Assembly (NCBI RefSeq): GCF_900115695.1
Contig: NZ_FOXK01000003.1
Span: 124,001 to 188,000, forward strand
Source of the DNA: Ectopseudomonas toyotomiensis
Lineage (GTDB): Bacteria > Pseudomonadota > Gammaproteobacteria > Pseudomonadales > Pseudomonadaceae
Length of the DNA stretch: 64,000 nucleotides
Direction: 5' to 3'
Shown: in pieces, positions 26,183 to 34,183 of the stretch
How the letters are laid out: the number at the start of each line of letters is the position of its first letter
How positions within the stretch are numbered: position 1 is the stretch's first letter
The notes under the pieces: model-generated
The model's input: the letters and a program-made list of their open reading frames with translations, nothing else
What the model was told of the DNA's origin: nothing
Databases searched by the model: none
Position numbers and translations under genes: made by a program

Positions 26183-26680
26183 ATGCTCCGTTTTTCCAAA
26201 CTCTGCACCGCCGTTCTGCTCAGCGCGAGCGCATCCCTGGCCATGGCCGATGCTGCCAGTCACGCCGCCGATGCCGAGCGTTTTCTCAAGCTGGCCCACG
26301 CCGACAAGCTGACCGTGCCGGTGTACGGCCAGGTGCAGCAGATGTTCGCCCAGCGTTTCGCCCAGGCACCGGATGGCAAGAAGGCAGTGCTTGAGAGTTA
26401 TCAGGCCAAGGCCAACACAGCACTGGACAAGGCCGTCGGCTGGGACAAGCTGAAGCCGGACATGGTCAAGCTCTACACCAGCAACTTCAACGAGCAGGAG
26501 CTCAAGGACCTGATCGCCTTCTACGAGTCGCCGCTGGGACAGAAGGTGCTGCAGAAGATGCCGACCCTGACCGCACAATCCGCACAGATCACCCAGAGCA
26601 AGCTGGAAACCGCCGTGCCCGAGGTGAACAAGCTGCTGGCCGACATGAGCAACGAGCTCGGCCTGCCGAAACAGCCCTGA
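26183..26680 (+). CDS. DUF2059 exported protein
   Basis: 165 residues with signal peptide MLRFSKLCTAVLLSASASLAMAD and an all-helical DUF2059 domain (DMVKLYTSNFNEQELKDLIAFYESPLGQKVLQKMPTL), a periplasmic family of unknown function. Directly followed by the BolA gene, 11 bases apart. Confidence 0.9.
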   Translation: MLRFSKLCTAVLLSASASLAMADAASHAADAERFLKLAHADKLTVPVYGQVQQMFAQRFAQAPDGKKAVLESYQAKANTALDKAVGWDKLKPDMVKLYTSNFNEQELKDLIAFYESPLGQKVLQKMPTLTAQSAQITQSKLETAVPEVNKLLADMSNELGLPKQP

Positions 26681-26691
26681 TGGAGCCCGAG

Positions 26692-26985
26692 ATGTCCAAG
26701 CAAGACCTGATCGTCACCGCCCTGGCTGCGCTGCAGCCCGAGTATCTCGATGTGCTGGATGAGAGCCATATGCACAGCCGCGGTCTGGAGACCCACTACA
26801 AGGCGGTGATCGTCAGCTCGGCATTCGCTGGGCTGAATTCGGTCAAGCGACATCAGAAGGTCTATGCCACGGTCGGCGAGCTGATGGGGCAGATCCACGC
26901 GCTGGCGCTGCACACCTACACCCCGGAGGAGTGGGCGGCGCAGGGTGTGGCCCCGGCCTCGCCGACCTGCCGCGGCGGTCATTGA
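26692..26985 (+). CDS. BolA family protein
   Basis: 97 residues. LAALQPEYLDVLDESHMHSRGLETHYKAVIVSSAFAGLNSVKRHQKVYATVGELM...IHALALHTYTPEEW is the BolA/YrbA fold, with the class histidine in KRHQKVY. BolA proteins bind [2Fe-2S] clusters with monothiol glutaredoxins or act as stress regulators. The ATG at 26692 follows GGAG; an ATG at 26680 overlaps the previous stop. Confidence 0.9.
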   Translation: MSKQDLIVTALAALQPEYLDVLDESHMHSRGLETHYKAVIVSSAFAGLNSVKRHQKVYATVGELMGQIHALALHTYTPEEWAAQGVAPASPTCRGGH

Positions 26986-26986
26986 T

Positions 26987-27037
26987 GTAGCCCAACCCGC
27001 GGCAGCGATCATTTCCCGGATTGCATCCGGCTGCGCG
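26987..27037. repeat. CCCGGATTGCATCCGG palindromic repeat
   Basis: Contains CCCGGATTGCATCCGG (27015-27030) preceded by GTAGCCC. Related CCCGGAT..ATCCGG elements occur at 30724-30747 and 56971-57020 in this window, so this is a dispersed intergenic repeat. It fills the gap between the bolA-like gene and trhO. Confidence 0.6.
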
Positions 27038-27180
27038 ACAGGCTGTCGCGCCCTGTCGCCAACATGCCCCGGCAATTGTCCGCTTTGCTACAATCGCCCT
27101 TCGCGCCGGCCTGCTGAGCCGGCGTTTTTCATGTCCCGCCAGTCCGCCCTTTACGTGGGCGACTACTGAGAGAACTGTTC

Positions 27181-28119
27181 ATGACCGACAAGATCGTCGT
27201 CGCGGCGTTGTATAAATTCGTCTCCCTGCCGGATTACCAGGCGCTGCGCGAACCCCTGCTGCAAACTTTGATCGATAACGACATCAAGGGCACCCTGCTG
27301 CTCGCCGAAGAGGGCATCAATGGCACCGTTTCCGGCACCCGCACCGCTGTCGACGCGCTGCTCGCCTGGTTCCGCCTGGATGCCCGTCTGGCCGATATCG
27401 ACCACAAGGAATCCTATTGCGATGAACAGCCGTTCTATCGCACCAAGGTCAAGCTGAAGAAAGAGATCGTTACCCTCGGCGTGCCCGGTGTCGATCCCAA
27501 CCAACGCGTCGGTACCTACGTCGAGCCGCAGGACTGGAACGCCCTGATCAGCGACCCCGAAGTGCTGCTGATCGATACCCGCAACGACTATGAAGTGGCC
27601 ATCGGCACCTTCGAGGGTGCCATCGACCCCAAGACCAAGTCTTTCCGCGAGTTCCCCGAGTACATCAAGGCCCACTTCGACCCGAGCAAACACAAGAAGG
27701 TGGCGATGTTCTGCACTGGTGGTATCCGCTGCGAGAAGGCCTCCAGCTACATGCTCGGCGAGGGTTTCGAGGAGGTCTATCACCTCAAGGGCGGCATCCT
27801 CAAATACCTCGAGGAAGTACCGCAGGAACAGACCAAGTGGCAGGGCGACTGCTTCGTCTTCGACAATCGTGTAACCGTGCGTCATGACCTCTCCGAGGGC
27901 GACTACGATCAGTGTCACGCCTGCCGCACACCGATCTCCGTGGAAGACCGCCAGTCCGAGTTCTACAGCCCCGGCGTCAGCTGTCCGCATTGCTGGGATT
28001 CGCTGCCGGAGAAAACCCGTGAAAGCGCCCGCGAGCGGCAGAAGCAGATCGAGCTGGCGCGTGCGCGCAACCAGCCGCACCCGATTGGCCGCGACCCCCG
28101 CCAACTGAACGAGGCCTGA
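27181..28119 (+). CDS. trhO: tRNA uridine(34) hydroxylase TrhO (rhodanese family)
   Basis: 312 residues. Oxygen-dependent hydroxylation of U34 towards 5-methoxyuridine in tRNA. N-terminal ferredoxin-like region [18 protein letters not shown] and [15 protein letters not shown], rhodanese domain [23 protein letters not shown] and the active-site loop [16 protein letters not shown] with C178. The C-terminal part has CHACRTPIS and [30 protein letters not shown]. First of three closely spaced genes. Confidence 0.95.
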   Translation: MTDKIVVAALYKFVSLPDYQALREPLLQTLIDNDIKGTLLLAEEGINGTVSGTRTAVDALLAWFRLDARLADIDHKESYCDEQPFYRTKVKLKKEIVTLGVPGVDPNQRVGTYVEPQDWNALISDPEVLLIDTRNDYEVAIGTFEGAIDPKTKSFREFPEYIKAHFDPSKHKKVAMFCTGGIRCEKASSYMLGEGFEEVYHLKGGILKYLEEVPQEQTKWQGDCFVFDNRVTVRHDLSEGDYDQCHACRTPISVEDRQSEFYSPGVSCPHCWDSLPEKTRESARERQKQIELARARNQPHPIGRDPRQLNEA

Positions 28120-28122
28120 CCC

Positions 28123-28755
28123 ATGGCTAGCCGCCTGCTCTACGTGATGGACCCTATGTGCTCCTGGTGCTGGGGTTTCGCCCCGGTGGTCGAAGCACTG
28201 GCCGAGCAGGCGGCTGCCGCCGGCGTGCCGCTGCAGATCGTGGTGGGTGGCCTGCGCCGCGATCAGGTGGCGATCGATGCGGCAGCGCGGGTGCGTTACC
28301 TGGGCTACTGGCAGGCGGTCAACGCCAGTACCGGGCAGCTGTTCGACTTCGAACGCGGGCTGCCCGAGGGGCTGGTGTACGACACCGAGCCAGCCTGCCG
28401 TGCGCTGGTCACGGCGCGCCAGCTCGATGCCGCCAGCGCCTGGACGCTGCTCAAGCTGATTCAGCAAGCCTTCTACACCGAGGGTGCCGACGTCACCCAG
28501 GCCAGCGTGCTGGTGCAACTGGCCGAGCAGGCGGGCATCCCGCGCATCGAGTTCGCCGAAGCCTTCGACAGTCAGGCCATGCAGGAGGCGACTGCCGCCG
28601 ACTTCACCTGGGTGCAGGACCTGGGCATCGCCGGTTTCCCCACGCTGCTGGCGGAGCGCGACGGCCAGCTGGCGCTGCTGACCAACGGCTATCAACCGCT
28701 CGAGGTACTGGCGCCGCTGCTGAGCCGCTGGTTGGAGCGCGCTGCCAATGCCTGA
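28123..28755 (+). CDS. DsbA family (FrnE-like) thioredoxin-fold protein
   Basis: 210 residues, cytoplasmic (no signal peptide). MDPMCSWCWGFAPVVEAL holds a CSWC redox motif at residues 13-16; helical insertion and GIAGFPTLLAERDGQLALLTNGYQPLE with the cis-proline complete the fold. Similar proteins act as dithiol-disulfide isomerases or glutathione-linked oxidoreductases. Three bases after trhO, overlapping the ABC exporter start by eight bases. Confidence 0.88.
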   Translation: MASRLLYVMDPMCSWCWGFAPVVEALAEQAAAAGVPLQIVVGGLRRDQVAIDAAARVRYLGYWQAVNASTGQLFDFERGLPEGLVYDTEPACRALVTARQLDAASAWTLLKLIQQAFYTEGADVTQASVLVQLAEQAGIPRIEFAEAFDSQAMQEATAADFTWVQDLGIAGFPTLLAERDGQLALLTNGYQPLEVLAPLLSRWLERAANA

Positions 28756-30529
28756 TCGGTTGAGCTGGGCAGAAATCCGTCGCTTGGCCCTGCATCACAA
28801 GAAAGCGCTGATCCTGGCCAATCTGGTCGCCGTGCTGGCGACCTTGTGCAGCGTGCCGATCCCGTTGTTGTTGCCGCTGCTGGTGGACGAAGTGCTGCTG
28901 CATGACGGAGACGCGGCGCTCAAGGTGATGGACAACTTCCTGCCGGCGGATTGGGAAACGGCAGCCGGCTATATCGGCCTGATGCTGCTGCTGACCCTGC
29001 TGCTGCGCGGCTCGGCGCTGATCTTCAACGTGCTGCAGGCGCGCCTGTTCGCCAGGCTGTCGAAGGACATCGTCTACCGCATCCGCATGCGCCTGATCGA
29101 GCGTCTCAAGCGTATCTCCCTCGGCGAGTACGAAAGCCTGGGCGGTGGCACCGTGACCACTCACCTGGTCACCGATCTGGACACCTTGGACAAGTTCGTT
29201 GGCGAGACCCTCAGCCGTTTTCTCGTGGCGGTGCTGACCTTGGTCGGCACCTCGGCCATCCTGATCTGGATGCACTGGCAACTGGCCTTGCTGATCCTGC
29301 TGTTCAACCCGCTGGTGATCTACGCCACCGTGTTGCTGGGCAAGAAGGTCAAGCACCTGAAGAAGCTGGAGAACGACAGCACCTCGCGCTTCACCCAGGC
29401 GCTGACCGAGACTCTGGAAGCGATTCAGGAAGTGCGCGCCGGCAACCGCCAGGGCTACTTCCTCGGCCGACTCGGCGGGCGGGCGCGCGAGGTGCGCGAC
29501 TATGCCGTGGCCTCGCAGTGGAAGAGCGATGCCTCGAACCGTGCCAGTGGCCTGCTGTTCCAGTTCGGTATCGACGTGTTCCGCGCGGCAGCGATGCTCA
29601 CCGTGCTGTTCTCCGACCTGTCCATCGGCCAGATGCTCGCGGTGTTCAGTTACCTGTGGTTCATGATCGGCCCGGTCGAACAATTGCTCAGCCTGCAGTA
29701 CGCGTTCTATGCCGCAGGTGGTGCGCTGGCCCGTATCAACGAGCTGCTGGCACGCAAGGACGAGCCGCAGTACGACGGGCGCGTCGATCCTTTCAAGGGG
29801 CGCGATACAGTCGGTATCGAGGTGCGCGGGTTGACCTTCGGCTATGGCGAGGAGCCAGTGCTGGATCGTCTCGATCTGTCTATCGGCCCGGGTGAGAAGG
29901 TCGCCATCGTTGGCGCGTCCGGCGGTGGCAAGAGCACACTGGTGCAGCTGCTGCTGGGCCTTTATACGCCACAGGCCGGCAGCATCCGCTTCGGCGGCAG
30001 CGCGCTGGAGGAGATCGGCCTGGACGGCGTGCGTGACAACGTCGCGGTGGTGTTGCAGCACCCGGCACTGTTCAACGACACGGTACGTGCCAACCTGACC
30101 ATGGGGCGTGAGCGCAGCGACGAGGCTTGTTGGCAGGCACTGCGTATCGCCCAGCTCCACGACACCATCGTGCAACTGCCGCAGGGTCTGGACAGCGTGG
30201 TCGGGCGCAGTGGTGTGCGGCTCTCTGGCGGGCAGCGTCAACGCCTGGCCATTGCCCGCATGGTGCTGGCAGAACCCAAGGTGGTGATCCTCGACGAGGC
30301 TACTTCGGCACTGGATGCAGCGACCGAGTACGCCCTGCACGAAGCGCTGGCGCAGTTTCTTGAAGGCCGCACCACCCTGATCATCGCCCACCGCCTGAGT
30401 GCGGTGAAGCAGGCCGATCGGGTGCTGGTGTTCGACGGCGGCAGCGTTGCCGAGGATGGCGACCATCAGCAACTGATCGCTGAAGGTGGCCTGTACGCCA
30501 AGCTGTATGGGCATTTGCAGCAGGGGTGA
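28748..30529 (+). CDS. ABC exporter, fused permease and ATPase
   Basis: 593 residues: six membrane helices (ALILANLVAVLATLCSVPIPLLLPLL onward) followed from about residue 350 by the ATPase with Walker A GASGGGKST, signature LSGGQRQRLAIARMVL, Walker B VVILDEATSALD and H-loop IIAHRLSAV. MsbA/multidrug-type half transporter; substrate unknown. GGAG precedes the ATG. A REP cluster follows, acting as the likely 3' end. Confidence 0.92.
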   Translation: MPDRLSWAEIRRLALHHKKALILANLVAVLATLCSVPIPLLLPLLVDEVLLHDGDAALKVMDNFLPADWETAAGYIGLMLLLTLLLRGSALIFNVLQARLFARLSKDIVYRIRMRLIERLKRISLGEYESLGGGTVTTHLVTDLDTLDKFVGETLSRFLVAVLTLVGTSAILIWMHWQLALLILLFNPLVIYATVLLGKKVKHLKKLENDSTSRFTQALTETLEAIQEVRAGNRQGYFLGRLGGRAREVRDYAVASQWKSDASNRASGLLFQFGIDVFRAAAMLTVLFSDLSIGQMLAVFSYLWFMIGPVEQLLSLQYAFYAAGGALARINELLARKDEPQYDGRVDPFKGRDTVGIEVRGLTFGYGEEPVLDRLDLSIGPGEKVAIVGASGGGKSTLVQLLLGLYTPQAGSIRFGGSALEEIGLDGVRDNVAVVLQHPALFNDTVRANLTMGRERSDEACWQALRIAQLHDTIVQLPQGLDSVVGRSGVRLSGGQRQRLAIARMVLAEPKVVILDEATSALDAATEYALHEALAQFLEGRTTLIIAHRLSAVKQADRVLVFDGGSVAEDGDHQQLIAEGGLYAKLYGHLQQG

Positions 30530-30540
30530 GGTGTCTATTC

Positions 30541-30846
30541 TTCGCGGCTGAAACGGAATGCCGCCCAGCCGCTCCTACGGTGCAGTTGGGCATCTGTAAT
30601 GTTGTAGGGCGGGTGCAACCCGCCACTCATTTATGGCGGGTTGCACCCGCCCTACGGATCTGAAGCCGCTTCTACGGGATAGGTAGGAGCGGCTTCAGCC
30701 GCGATGATCTTTTGCGTACCCAATGCCCCCGGATCGCGTCCGGCTACACATCATTCAGGCCTGTCGCGGCTGAAGCCCCTCCCACAAGGTCTCGCTGCTG
30801 CAATGAGATGCTGCCCCTGCTCTGTGGGAGGCGCTTCAGCGGCGAC
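30541..30846. repeat. Cluster of REP and other palindromic repeats
   Basis: About 300 gene-free bases packed with inverted repeats: a degenerate REP (30541-30579); a perfect 22-base inverted repeat starting GTAGGGCGGGTGCAACCCG (30604-30625 with 30634-30655); a REP pair GAAGCCGCTTCTAC/GTAGGAGCGGCTTC (30662-30706); a CCCGGAT-type element (30724-30747); and a large REP pair built on TCGCGGCTGAAGC (30764-30786) and its partner (30823-30845). It lies between two converging genes. Confidence 0.88.
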
Positions 30847-30854
30847 GCTCTACC

Positions 30855-31718
30855 TCAGCCATGGCTCATCAGCGCTTCACTCAACTCCTCGAACAGCGTC
30901 TGCACCGAGCGCAAGGCTCGGCAGTCCGGGCGGGTCAACAGCCAGAGTTCGGTGTCGCAGCCGGCCAGCGGCGGGCCGAGTGCCTTGAGTTCGGGATGGG
31001 CGCGCAGCACGAAGTCGGGCAGGGCGGCGACACCCAGCCCGGCGCGGGCCAGCTGCGCCACGGCGTACATGCTGCTGCAGCGGTAGTTGGGGGTGACGCC
31101 CGGCAACTCGCGCAGGCGCCAGAGTACCGTGGCGTGATCCGGCATCGCCTCGTCCAGGGCGATCCAGCTCTGCCGTGCCAGGTCGCTGCGATCCTGGCCA
31201 TCATCGCGCGCGCAGACCAGGTAGGACACGCTGGCCAGGCGCCGGCCGACCAGGTGCTCCGGCGGCTCGTTGGTCAGGCGCAGGGCCAGGTCGGCATCGC
31301 GCCGGCTGAGGTTGGCAAAGTCGTTGGAGGTCACCAGCTCCAGCGCCAGCGCCGGGTAACTGGGCATGAAGCGCGCCATTGCCGGCAGCAGCAGGCTGCT
31401 TAATACCGCATCGGTGCAGGTCAGGCGCACCGTACCGCTGACTACCTGCTTGCCCAGCTCCAGCGCCACGCGGGCGGCATCCAGCGCCTGTTCGGCGCGC
31501 TCGGCCTGCTCGGCCAGGGCGCGGGCGGTTTCGCTGGGCTCATAACCGCGTCGGCTCTTCTCGAACAGCGCCACACCCAGGGCGGCTTCCAGCCGGCGCA
31601 CGGCGCGAAACACCGTGGACACGTCGACCTGCATCAATTCTGCCGCCCGCGCGAGGGAGCGACCACGCACCAGGGCGAGCACCAGAGAGAGGTCGGTATG
31701 GTCGATCTGATATTGCAT
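30855..31718 (-). CDS. LysR family transcriptional regulator
   Basis: 287 residues. Winged helix-turn-helix at the N-terminus (LSLVLALVRGRSLARAAELMQVDVSTVFRAVRRLEAALGVALFEKSRRGYEPSE) and a periplasmic-binding-protein-like effector domain. Start taken at 31718 (MQYQIDHTD), the usual LysR distance to the HTH; an upstream ATG at 31748 is possible. Divergent from the amidotransferase-like gene at 31813, with a 94-base shared control region, so it probably regulates that pair. Confidence 0.9.
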   Translation of the reverse strand: MQYQIDHTDLSLVLALVRGRSLARAAELMQVDVSTVFRAVRRLEAALGVALFEKSRRGYEPSETARALAEQAERAEQALDAARVALELGKQVVSGTVRLTCTDAVLSSLLLPAMARFMPSYPALALELVTSNDFANLSRRDADLALRLTNEPPEHLVGRRLASVSYLVCARDDGQDRSDLARQSWIALDEAMPDHATVLWRLRELPGVTPNYRCSSMYAVAQLARAGLGVAALPDFVLRAHPELKALGPPLAGCDTELWLLTRPDCRALRSVQTLFEELSEALMSHG

Positions 31719-31812
31719 GGCTGCAATCTCTGCTTGTTTATTCGCCAATTATTATTGCGCGAGCGCCATCTTATAGTGGCAGGGAGACCGCCATGCAAGA
31801 GGGGATAGGCGT

Positions 31813-32550
31813 ATGTACAGCAAGTGTCGAGTCAAGGTCGCTCTGGTGGGTGACTACAATGCGGCGATTGCCGCGCACCGGGCGATTCCCGAGGCGCTGC
31901 GCCTGGCCAGCGAGGCACTGGGTGTGGCGGTTGAACATGACTGGCTGGCCACTGACAGTCTCGTCGATGACGCTACCCTGATGGCTTACGACGGCATCTG
32001 GTGCGTGCCGGGCAGCCCCTATGCCGCCACCGAAGGTGCGTTGCGCGCCATTCGTTTCGCGCGCGAGCAGGGCGTGCCCTTCCTGGGCACCTGTGGCGGC
32101 TTCCAGCACGCGCTGCTGGAGTACGCGCGCAACCGCCTGGGCTGGATGGATGCCGAACACGCCGAGCTGTCGCCGCAAGCGCAGAACCCTCTGATCGCGC
32201 CCCTGAGCTGTACCTTGCTGGACGTCAGCGAGCACGTGCACCTGGTCTCCGGCTCGCGCATTGCCGAGCTCTACGGTGTGCGCGAGATCAGCGAGCAGTA
32301 TCTGTGTCGCTACGGCCTCGCCGATGCCTTCGTCGAGCCACTGATGGCCCAGGCGCTGAAGGCCTCCGGGCATGACCAGGCGGGCGCGGTGCGTGCCATC
32401 GAACTGGAAGATCATCCGTTCTTCATCGCTACCCTGTTCCAGCCCGAGCGTGCGGCGCTGGAGGGGCGTCTGCCGCCGCTGGTTGCCGGCCTGGTCGGCG
32501 CCTGCGCAGTGCAGTCGGTGCATGAAGCGCAACAGGAGGCGGTCGCGTGA
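31813..32550 (+). CDS. Class I glutamine amidotransferase-like protein (CTP synthase C-terminal-related)
   Basis: 245 residues. KVALVGDYNAAIAAHRAIPEAL and DGIWCVPGSPYAATEGALRAIRFAREQGVPFLGTCGGFQHALLEYARN match the glutaminase half of CTP synthase, with the nucleophile C94 in GTCGGFQH and a late HPFFIATLFQPER segment in which the catalytic His/Glu pair is expected. There is no synthetase domain. Families like this are annotated as CTP synthase C-terminal-related proteins; the physiological acceptor of ammonia is unknown. Stop overlaps the next gene (GTGA). Confidence 0.8.
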   Translation: MYSKCRVKVALVGDYNAAIAAHRAIPEALRLASEALGVAVEHDWLATDSLVDDATLMAYDGIWCVPGSPYAATEGALRAIRFAREQGVPFLGTCGGFQHALLEYARNRLGWMDAEHAELSPQAQNPLIAPLSCTLLDVSEHVHLVSGSRIAELYGVREISEQYLCRYGLADAFVEPLMAQALKASGHDQAGAVRAIELEDHPFFIATLFQPERAALEGRLPPLVAGLVGACAVQSVHEAQQEAVA

Positions 32551-32876
32551 TCGCCACCACTCCCGAGCCCCCTTACTATGTGGTGATCTTCACCTCGGTA
32601 CGCACGGAGGTGGATGCCGGTTATGCCAAGGCGGCGCAGCGCATGCTTGAGCTGGCTGCGCAGCAGCCCGGCTTTCTCGGCGTGGAGTCGGCACGCAGCG
32701 ACGGCCTGGGCATCACCTTGTCCTACTGGCAGAGCGAGGAGGCCATTCGCACCTGGCGCGAGCATGCCGAGCACAGCGCCGTTCGCGAGCAGGGACGCGC
32801 CGACTGGTACGCCGCTTTCACCACTCGCGTGGCCAAGGTGGAGCGCGCCTACACATTCTCGCGCCGAGCTGAGTGA
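32547..32876 (+). CDS. Antibiotic biosynthesis monooxygenase (ABM) fold protein
   Basis: 109 residues. Ferredoxin-like ABM domain: YYVVIFTSVRTEVDAGYAKAAQRMLELAAQQPGFLGVESARSDGLGITLSYWQSEEAIRTWREHAEHSAVREQGR. Related to YgiN/heme-degrading or cofactor-free quinol monooxygenases and to small stress proteins. Starts with GTG overlapping the upstream stop, so the two proteins are made together. Specific role unknown. Confidence 0.82.
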   Translation: MIATTPEPPYYVVIFTSVRTEVDAGYAKAAQRMLELAAQQPGFLGVESARSDGLGITLSYWQSEEAIRTWREHAEHSAVREQGRADWYAAFTTRVAKVERAYTFSRRAE

Positions 32877-32900
32877 TAGCGGCAAGCCGGTTGACCGCTT

Positions 32901-32918
32901 TGTAAGGATTTTTTTACG
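32901..32918 (+). promoter_or_regulatory. TyrR/PhhR-type box upstream of hppD
   Basis: TGTAAG-GATTTT-TTTACG fits the TyrR/PhhR consensus TGTAAA-N6-TTTACA at 10 of 12 positions. It lies about 180 bases upstream of hppD, consistent with PhhR activation by aromatic amino acids. Confidence 0.6.
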
Positions 32919-33096
32919 GTTGTCAGGGCTTTGCATGCCTTGTCTGGAAGGCGTAAGGAAAATTTGCCACTGTCGCACTCGACCATTGCGTCGACGTATC
33001 GCAAACCATCTTGAGAGCGGCCCTGCGCTCGGTTGTCATGAGGTTGTCCGCAACGCATTCGTGCGGCTGCCATAACAATGACAATCAGGAGGCGAA

Positions 33097-34179
33097 ATGA
33101 CCGCCGTGGCCAAGATCGAGCAGCACAACCCCATCGGAACCGATGGTTTCGAGTTCGTCGAATTTACCGCACCGAATGCCGAAGGCATCGAGCAACTGCG
33201 CCAGTTGTTCACCGCCATGGGGTTCACCGAGACCGCCAAGCACCGCTCGAAAGAGGTGTGGCTGTTCCAGCAGAACGACATCAACATCGTGCTCAACGGC
33301 AGCCCCACCGGCCACGTGCGCGCCTTCGGCGAGAAGCACGGCCCCAGCGCCTGCGCCATGGCCTTCCGGGTGAAGAACGCCGCTCAGGCCGCTGCCTACG
33401 TCGAGCAGCAGGGCGCCAAGCTGGTGGGCAGCCACGCCAACTTCGGCGAGCTGAACATTCCCTGCGTCGAAGGCATTGGCGGCTCGCTGCTGTATCTGGT
33501 TGACCGTTACGGCGACAAGAGCATCTACGACGTCGACTTCGAGTACATCGAAGGCCGCAGCCCGAATGACAACGCCGTCGGCCTGCAGTGCATCGATCAC
33601 CTGACCCACAACGTGCGCCGCGGGCAGATGGATGTCTGGTCCGGCTTCTACGAGCGTATCGCCAATTTCCGCGAGATCCGCTACTTCGATATCGAAGGCA
33701 AGCTCACTGGCCTGTTCTCCCGCGCCATGACCGCGCCCTGCGGCAAGATCCGCATTCCGATCAACGAGTCGGCCGACGACAAGTCGCAGATCGAGGAATT
33801 CATCCGCGAATACCACGGCGAAGGCATCCAGCACATCGCGCTGTCCACCGACGACATCTACGCCACCGTGCGCCAACTGCGCGCCAATGGCGTGGACTTC
33901 ATGACCACCCCGGACACTTACTACGAGAAGGTCGATACCCGCGTCGCCGGGCATGGTGAGCCGACCGACGTATTGCGCGAGCTGAACATCCTGATCGATG
34001 GCGCGCCTGGCGATGACGGCATCCTGCTGCAGATCTTCACCAACACGGTGATCGGCCCGATCTTCTTCGAGATCATCCAGCGCAAGGGCAATCAGGGTTT
34101 TGGCGAGGGCAACTTCAAGGCCCTGTTCGAGTCGATCGAGGAAGACCAACTGCGTCGCGGTGTGATCTCCGAGGAGTGA
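33097..34179 (+). CDS. hppD: 4-hydroxyphenylpyruvate dioxygenase
   Basis: 360 residues. Converts 4-hydroxyphenylpyruvate to homogentisate, step two of tyrosine degradation. Two VOC-type domains; iron ligands visible as H168 (CIDHLTHNV), H246 (GIQHIALST) and E325 (PIFFEIIQRK). The C-terminal GNQGFGEGNFKALFESIEEDQLRRG is diagnostic. AGGAGG precedes the ATG. First gene of a catabolic operon with hmgA-like, FAH, maiA and a symporter. Confidence 0.97.
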   Translation: MTAVAKIEQHNPIGTDGFEFVEFTAPNAEGIEQLRQLFTAMGFTETAKHRSKEVWLFQQNDINIVLNGSPTGHVRAFGEKHGPSACAMAFRVKNAAQAAAYVEQQGAKLVGSHANFGELNIPCVEGIGGSLLYLVDRYGDKSIYDVDFEYIEGRSPNDNAVGLQCIDHLTHNVRRGQMDVWSGFYERIANFREIRYFDIEGKLTGLFSRAMTAPCGKIRIPINESADDKSQIEEFIREYHGEGIQHIALSTDDIYATVRQLRANGVDFMTTPDTYYEKVDTRVAGHGEPTDVLRELNILIDGAPGDDGILLQIFTNTVIGPIFFEIIQRKGNQGFGEGNFKALFESIEEDQLRRGVISEE

Positions 34180-34183
34180 TGCC

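Noticed and set aside
32919..33096. Sigma-54 promoter for hppD
   Set aside because: No GG-N10-GC element with the expected TGGCAC and TTGC context was found downstream of the PhhR-type box.
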